DNA of 64,000 nucleotides, taken from Silurus meridionalis (lineage: Eukaryota > Chordata > Actinopteri > Siluriformes > Siluridae). Position numbers and translations under genes: made by a program. The stretch spans positions 29,069,632-29,133,631 of the forward strand of contig NC_060885.1 of NCBI RefSeq assembly GCF_014805685.1, written 5' to 3'. The notes beneath the pieces were generated by a model. The model was not told the origin of the DNA. It saw nothing but the letters and a program-made list of their open reading frames with translations, and ran no database searches. Positions 54,490-64,000 of this stretch are shown one piece after another. How positions within the stretch are numbered: position 1 is the first letter of the stretch; every line of letters begins with the position of its first letter.

Positions 54490-55415
54490 TATGTTATTAC
54501 ATTTACAGGATTTGGCTGACACCCTTATCCAAAGCGACTTACAAAAGTGCATTGAAGTATCTATTAATAAACACATTCTGATACTGAAACATTACATCCC
54601 AGACTAAAAATATTGTACTGTCCTCAACATGTGTTAGTGACTTGACAGTCAGATAAACTCCCTTCCCTCACATGACTCTGAAGACAAGAAGTTTATTTGC
54701 CCACAGGTTTAATGGTCTTGGGTATGGAGTAAAACTACAAATGAACAAATAAATATATTTCAATAATACATATGACGCTAAAGCACAATGTGGCTAATGC
54801 AATAGCCGGATGGAAAATTATGAATAATGATCTTAAACTATAACAGTTAACATTCATATGCAAGTATAATGTACATCTATGTCAAGTATACAAATACTTA
54901 CAAGCAATGTTGTCGCAGGGTTAAAGATTACAAAAATATATGGCGATTAAAGAGAGCCATCATTACCGATGCCTGCATGGAGCACTTACTACTTCCTGAT
55001 TCACGTGAATAAGGAAATCACAGAATTACAGCGACATCAAAACTTGCCACTCGAAGGAGCTCTAAACCAACATAAACTGAACAGGCTAATTTAGTTAACA
55101 GCAGATTTAGTGTTCGCATATTGTTGGAAGACAGACTCGTTCAGATGGCAAGTAAAAGTTGTTTAACCTCCTTATTGCCAAAATAGAGAAGTCTCTTAAA
55201 GCATGTCTTCCTTCTGGCCTGAGCATTGGAGGATAGAAGGAGCGTGATGTTGTGCTGAATCAAGTGCTGAGAGGCAGAAAAGTGCTGGTCCATTTTTTGG
55301 TTTTGCAAATAATCATCAGTGTTTTAGATCGGATGTAGGCGCTACAGGAAGCCAGTGGAGGGAGTGAAGCAGGGTGTGAAGGGTGGTGTGGGAGAACTTC
55401 GGAAGGAACCTCAAA
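54490..55415. repeat. Dispersed fish repeat, partial
   Basis: One end has TTATCCAAAGCGACTTACAA, a core seen in many fish repeats and also at 32,553-32,590 in the window. The other end has GCGCTACAGGAAGCCAGTGG. Family name not assigned. The L2 LINE follows directly. Confidence 0.5.
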
Positions 55416-55419
55416 TCAA

Positions 55420-58340
55420 TCAAAATCTAACTAAATCACATACACATACATACAGAGTACGACATGCAGTGAAATGCTTTGTACGTTTGTCTGGCATGAG
55501 GGAATAGGATAGGGAAAAAAAATAAAACAATGGAAAAAAGAAGGCAGATAAATAAAAGCAATAAACTATATAAAATATAAAAATATATAAAGATAAAGAT
55601 ATATATAGGAAAAATAGGAAAAATTGTATATACAGGGAATGTTTATGGATACAGGTAGACAATATGCTTATGTACAGTAGACAATAATCACATAAGGTGG
55701 TTGATGTGATTTAATGTAAACGTGTGTGGTATGGTGTGGTATAAAGTGCACAGTGCCGTGCAAGTCCACAGTTAAAGTGACTGTCCAGGGTTTAAAGTGT
55801 TGTAGTGCGAAAAGAAAGAAAAAAAAATATTTGCAGAAGTGTGATGATGGAGAGAGAGTGACCAGCTTTTAGATCCAGTTTTTTAGATCCTGGGTGTTTC
55901 CTGGTTACTCTGAATGGCCTGCAGGAAGAAGCTCCTCCTCATTCTCTCTGTGTTCGCGTTCAGGGAGCGGAAGTGTTTCCCTGAACGCAACAAAGAAAAG
56001 ATTCCATTATTGGGATGGCTGATGTCCTTCATAATCTTCCTGGCTCTGGTCCGGCACCGCGTGCTGTAGATGTCCTGCAGGTTAGGGAGCTCGGTGTGGA
56101 TGGTACGTTCAGCTGACCGCACCACCCTCTGGAGGGCTCGCCTGTCCTGCATGGTGCTGTTCCCGAACAAGGAAGTGATGCTACCGTCAGGACGCTCTCA
56201 ATGGTGCAGGTGTAGAAAGTCTTTAGCACCTGAGAGGGTAGTTTAAAGTCCCTTAAGCATCTCAGATGGTACAGACACTGCCGGGCCTTCTTCACCAGGG
56301 TGTAGGTATGACAGGACCAAGACAGGTCCTGTGTAATGTGAACACCCAGGTACCGGATACTGTCCACTCTCTCCACTGGAGTCCCGCTGATGTTTAGCAG
56401 TTGGTATGACCACTCCTGCTTCGTGCTGAAGTCCACGATCAACTCCTTAGTCTTGCTGACGGAGAAGGTTGTTCTCCTGGCACCACCTCTCCCGGTTTTT
56501 AACCTCCTGTAGGTAGGCCGTCTCATCGTTGTTGGAGATCAGACCCACCACAACAGTGTCGTCAGCAAACTTGATGATTGTGGTGGAGTTGGAAGTGGCC
56601 ACACAGTCGTATGTGTACAGTGAGTACAGCAGAGGGCTCAGAACACAACCCTGGGGAGCTCCAGTCCTGAGGTTGAGGGTGGATGAGGTGTGTTTTCCCA
56701 CCCGTACGGCTTGTGGTCTGTCAGTCAGGAAGTTAGAGATCCATTGACAGTCCCAGGACCTCTAACTTACAGGTGAGTGTGGAGGGAATTATTGTGTTAA
56801 ATGCTGAACTGTAGTCCACAAACAGCATCTTTGTGTAATTCCCATTTCTTTGGTCCAGTTGGCTCATCGTGGTGTGGAGAAGATGAGCAATGGCGTCCTC
56901 AGTAGAACGGTTCTGACGGTACGCAAACTGTAATGGTTCCAGTATGTCTGGCAGTGAGGCAGTGATAAAGTCTCTGACCAGTCTCTCAAAGCACTTCATC
57001 ACTACTGAGGTCAAGGCTACAGGGCGATAGTTGTTAAGGCAGGCAGGCTGGGGTTTCTTTGGGACAGGAACAATGGTGGACTGTTTGAAACATGAGGAAA
57101 CAACAGACTGTTCCAGTAAGAGGTTGAATATCTCAGTGAACACCGGTGCTAGCTGGTCAGTGCAGGCTTTCAGAACCCGACCTGTGATGCCATCTGGTCC
57201 TGCTGCCTTCCTGGTATTCACTCTCTTGAATGCCCTCCTCACGTCATGCTCCGAGATGGTGAACGTGTTTACCTCTTCGGCTCTCTCTGTGTGCACGCTG
57301 GTTGTGCTGCTGAACATGTCCCAGTCTGCGTCATCCAACGCGTCCTGCAGAGCGGCCAACGATTGGTCAGTCCAGCACGCGACCTCCCTTTGAACCGGAG
57401 CTTCCTGTTTCAGCCTTTGTTTGTATACAGGCATGAGGAAGACGGCGGCATGGTACGATTTCCCAAATGGTGGACATGATTGTGCCTTGTAGCTGTTTTT
57501 GAATGGTGTGTAGCAGTGGTCCAGTGTCCTTTCGCCCCTGGTGGGGCAGGTGATGTGCTGATGAAAGTTCAGTAGTGCGTGCTTGAGGTTGGCACTGTTG
57601 AAATCTCCGACCACAATGAGCGCAGCATCCCGATGCTGTGTTTGGTGAAAAGTTAGTGTCTCGTGCAAATCCCATACTGCAGTGTCAATGTCTGCTTGAG
57701 GTGGAATATAGACGGCACTATGACCGAGCTGAATTCCCGAGGTAGATAAAAGGGCCGACATTTGATAGTCAGTAGTTCCAGGTTTGGTGTGCAGGAGCGT
57801 GAAAGAGGAACAATGCTCACGCTGTCGCACCAGTGGTTGTTTACCATCAGACACACTCCACCTCCTCTTGACTTCCCTGACTCCAGTGTTCTGTCCATGC
57901 AGTAAACCGAGAAGAACTCGGCCAACTGGATGGCGTGGTCCCCGTACCACTGGGTTCAGCTTTTTCTCGGTGAAGCAGAGAAGGTTGCAGTCCCGAATGT
58001 CCCTCTGGAACTTGACCCTTGCCCTTTGGTCGTCGAGCTTGTTCTCCAGTGACTGGACATTGGCTTACAGGATACGCGTCCTTTGTTCTCCCCTCAGGAG
58101 CTCGCTCAGCCAGCATGGGTCCGGGTTTAAAAACGGCGAAAGGTGAGTGCATTGTACACCAATATATATAAGAGTGTCTCTGTCATATCTAATGATGTCC
58201 ATCTTGTGTAGATGAACCTGTAACTAATTAAATAAAAGTATAAAATAAACAAAAATAGAGAAAATGTAGCCGGAGCAGTCGTGACGGCAGCCGACCTCAC
58301 CGGCGACATCTTGAACTCCCATTTGTCTGGGTTGCGCCTG
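55420..58340 (-). mobile_element. L2-clade LINE with endonuclease and reverse transcriptase (copy 2)
   Basis: Read on the minus strand: AP-like endonuclease (AVYIPPQADIDTAVWDLHET, VVGDFNSANLKHAL, LDHCYT), linker, RT ([80 protein letters not shown]) and the ORF2 C-terminus (RTIHTELPNLQDIYSTRCRT). The 3' tail matches the L2 type (GCATTTCACTGCATGTCGTA). It is inactive because of a break after FNTI...LGL and further frameshifts. Confidence 0.85.
56733..57950 (-). pseudogene. L2 ORF2 endonuclease/RT fragment
   Basis: A 405-codon open stretch holding most of the endonuclease and the RT up to motif A (VDYSSAFNTI). The usual motif B and FADD block continue in other frames at 56447-56701 and 56029-56526, so one deletion/frameshift lies near 56,740 and another near 56,470. 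Confidence 0.85.
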
Positions 58341-58788
58341 TGCAACAGATATCCCATTGTTCTCAGGTATTAATGATTAGCAATAGATTAAATAAAAAGG
58401 GAGAAGAGTAACCATGACTAACTATACATCATTCTAAAGCTGTAAGCCTCAAGCAGCGATTTCAAATCACCGTTTTTCAATGGAAAACATAAACGAATGT
58501 TTTTACTGAATGTGTGTAAGCAGTACACAACAACAAAAACATGCATAAAAAATGCACTACTTATTATTATTGTAATAACGAGTCACAAACACATCTGCTG
58601 CTGCTAATCCAAGTTTATTAGGAAAGATGAGGCTCAACAGAACATGCCGTAAAGCATTTTTGCTCAAAGCAAACAATAGTGTTGTAATTTAGATGGTTAT
58701 TCTTTTGTTTACATCACAGAACGTCAGCTGGTGTTTGTGTTTATATATTTCGGAATAACTCTCGCATAAAAAACGACATCTTGCTGGT
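58341..58788. other. Unclassified sequence
   Basis: AT-rich. No gene or known repeat recognised. Confidence 0.3.
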
Positions 58789-59321
58789 AAAAAATAAACA
58801 AATATGGCTGGTAGAATATAGTGTTACAAAACCACCTATCATTTCAAACCTTTTCTTTCCAGCCAGTAGCATTATGGAAACAAAATGACTGATGGAAAAT
58901 GTAACCAATAACTGCAGGATTCTAACGATATATGGGAGGATTTTATTCCCCACGTGTTTTTAGTTTTATTACTATTTACAAACTCTTACTGGTCGAAACA
59001 GCATGTGGTGTTGAACCAGGAAGTGATGCAGCTTAGGTCAACACAAACAGCTGTTTATAGCTCGTGCTAACTGGAATTTGTTTACAAAAAAAAGAAAACA
59101 AGGAAAAAATGGACAATCAAATAAGTTGTTTAATCAGAGATTTGCAAAAAAAGCAGCAATGTGGAAAATATTTTGGGGCGGAGTAACAACAGAGACTTGG
59201 ACATCTGCATGGAGATGCTATTTTACATCTGTATGTTACAATATATCTAACTTCACAGTTTTAGACGATTTTATAGGTTTTTTTGCCCGTTTGTTTTTAT
59301 AAAAGAGATGCATGAAAAGTA

Positions 59322-59322
<1 letters not shown>
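58789..59322. repeat. Duplicated block S1+S2, copy a
   Basis: Starts AAAAAATAAACAAATATGGC. S1 (to about 59,094) recurs at 60716-61018 and 61019-61336; S2 (about 59,095-59,322) recurs at 61337-61571. Copies are almost identical. Each S1 holds a short minus-strand hydrophobic frame beginning MGNKILPYIVRILQLLVTFS that is not otherwise recognised. Confidence 0.8.

Positions 59323-59386
<64 letters not shown>
59316..59386. repeat. (GT)n microsatellite
   Basis: Follows S2 copy a, as a longer (GT)n(AT)n tract follows S2 copy c. Confidence 0.95.
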
Positions 59387-59387
<1 letters not shown>

Positions 59388-59999
59388 GTTGAGATTGAAA
59401 TGAATGATATATATTAATATGAATGGGTTTGACTGTAAAGCAATATATGTCAAATCAATATCAATAGCCAAACACGTATAACAAAAGCCTTTAATGGTCA
59501 GTCATTATTTATATGCAGACTGTATAAATAGAGTATGAATGACGAGTTTAGGATCAGACAAATTGTTTATGATATCTTTATCAAGTTTAAAATATAAACT
59601 CATGAGACATGTGGCTTTTAACCCATTACTCAATTGACTTCATTACTACATTCACTACATTACTGATGTTTAAATTGTGTATGTAGCCCACTTTTATCAG
59701 GAACTGTTAACATTTAAATTTAGGTAGGGCATTTTCACTGAAAACAGGAGGATAAAATACTTTGGGTTTGTTGTTATATAAGCTTATAGGACAAAGAATT
59801 ACTGTAATCCCAAGCAGCCATGTTTTTTATGCTACACTGACAATAAAAAAAAATGAGCATGAACATAATAAAACAGGTATTATACATTTCATTTTTGCTT
59901 CAGTAACAGTCAAAGCAATTTAGACTAATTTGATTTGATTTTCTTTTTTTTTCTGGGAGTCTCATAGTCAACTCGGTTCCTTCACAGCATGTGTAGATA
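59387..59999. other. Unclassified AT-rich sequence
   Basis: No gene or repeat recognised. Confidence 0.3.
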
Positions 60000-60715
60000 T
60001 AACAGTAAATTGTTTTCATATTCCAGGGTTTTGGCTTCCTCCTCTTGACCCTTTATAACCCTGCAGTCTGGGTCTGAAGTTCATAAAACAACGTTTTTAA
60101 GAATGTGAAACGAAAAAAGAAAGTGTACAGAAGCAGCAAATCTACAGGATTATAAAAAGAATCTTATTTTATAAATTTGAACGAACGGAAAACATAATTT
60201 TGCAGATGGTGGCCTTTCAAATGTAATGTACAATATGTATTATGGGTTACTGAGTTACACTGAAGCACATACAGAAACAAGTCATGTTTTCAGTCATCTT
60301 TTTCTTCTTTCACCCCACTCCCAATGAAAACTGCATTTGTAATTCTGCCACCTCCAGCTCTGTCTTCAGTTTTTTTGTCAACTAGTCATTTATGCAGTAC
60401 AAGTTCTAATTTATTAAGTTAATCTGTGATTTGTTCCCATTTATATTTTGGGAGCAAAATCAATTATTTTCAAGATTTCTCCACTACATTGCTAATGAAA
60501 AGATCTTTGGCACCCAATCCAGGAACTAGCTGCATTTAAAACATTGTTGCACTTCTAGTTTGAAGCATCTATATTTACAGAGTAATATGAATGAATATAA
60601 AGTTCACACAACATGAGCAAAAATAATATTTGTTGAATACTGATCCTCCCAGATTATTTGTTAGAGTTTGGGTCAGGATTTGCGAGAACCTCCATTTGTG
60701 CAACAACCTACATGT
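60000..60715. repeat. Duplicated block S3, copy a
   Basis: From 60,073 on it is nearly identical to 63012-63653. Its earlier part (TATTCCAGGGTTTTGGCTTC) and several later landmarks match the block at about 5,980-6,385 next to Ig copy A. It ends in poly(A) and then S1. Confidence 0.8.
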
Positions 60716-61018
60716 AAAAAAAATAAACAAATATGGCTGGTAGAATATAGTGTTACAAAACCACCTATCATTTCAAACCTTTTCTTTCCAGCCAGTAGCA
60801 TTATGGAAACAAAATGACTGATGGAAAATGTAACCAATAACTGCAGGATTCTAACGATATATGGGAGGATTTTATTCCCCACGTGTTTTTAGTTTTATTA
60901 CTATTTACAAACTCTTACTGGTCAAAACAGCATGTGGTGTTGAACCAGGAAGTGATGCAGCTTAGGTCAACACAAACAGCTGTTTATAGCTCGTGCTAAC
61001 TGGAATTTGTTTACAAAA
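60716..61018. repeat. Duplicated block S1, copy b
   Basis: Same as 58789-59094 apart from small differences (GGTCAAAACAGC here, GGTCGAAACAGC elsewhere). Ends in poly(A) and runs directly into S1 copy c. Confidence 0.85.

Positions 61019-64000
<2,982 letters not shown>

Overview
The window is teleost fish genomic DNA. It is AT-rich, has spliceosomal introns and long dinucleotide microsatellites, and carries a typical fish transposon mix: Tc1-like, Tigger-like and hAT-like DNA elements, DIRS tyrosine-recombinase retroelements, a Gmr1-like Ty3/gypsy element and L2 LINEs. I cannot name the species. No prokaryotic gene, tRNA, rRNA or CRISPR array was seen.

Only two kinds of host gene are supported. 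(1) 3.16-4.30 kb (+): an intact single-coding-exon alpha-1,3-fucosyltransferase (GT10, FUT9-like), preceded by a splice acceptor and followed by an AT-rich 3'UTR. (2) 7.3-53.3 kb (-): a tandem family of butyrophilin/SKINT-like immunoglobulin genes with an unusual plan. A signal-peptide exon and two V-set Ig exons are followed by a long series of short exons, all phase 1-1 and mostly 66-120 bp, most coding for one hydrophobic helix. Copy A (24.1 to 7.3 kb) has 17 recognisable exons, 14 of them after the Ig domains. Copy B (37.2-36.4 kb) keeps signal, Ig1 and the first bases of Ig2. Copy C (43.5-40.1 kb) has Ig1 to the eleventh-exon equivalent without a signal exon. Copy D (53.3-44.8 kb) has the first seven exons. 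Every copy carries lesions: single-base deletions in A, B and C; a nonsense codon at the Ig Trp plus a 31-bp deletion in D; a GT-to-AT splice donor in C. B, C and D look like pseudogenes. A has two 1-nt deletions and is either a young pseudogene or a gene with assembly errors.

The rest is mostly transposons, many nested: a Gmr1-like element (11,996-15,376) with a 5-bp target duplication and gag-integrase-RT order inside an intron of A; a LINE 3' end with an 18-bp target duplication inside a Tigger-like element (30.9-31.8 kb); three DIRS-like copies (31.9-35.3, 38.4-40.0, 46.5-50.8 kb), the last splitting a Tc1-like element and containing a 1.3-kb tandem duplication; and two L2 LINEs (35.5-36.4 kb, 55.4-58.3 kb), the first cutting off the Ig2 exon of copy B.

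The right end (58.8-64.0 kb) is a mosaic of duplicated blocks joined by poly(A), (GT)n and very long (AT)n tracts, with a Tc1-like element at 62.07-63.01 kb and the start of another at the edge. One of these blocks also occurs just beyond the 3' end of copy A (about 6 kb), which suggests a further copy of the Ig family beyond the right edge.
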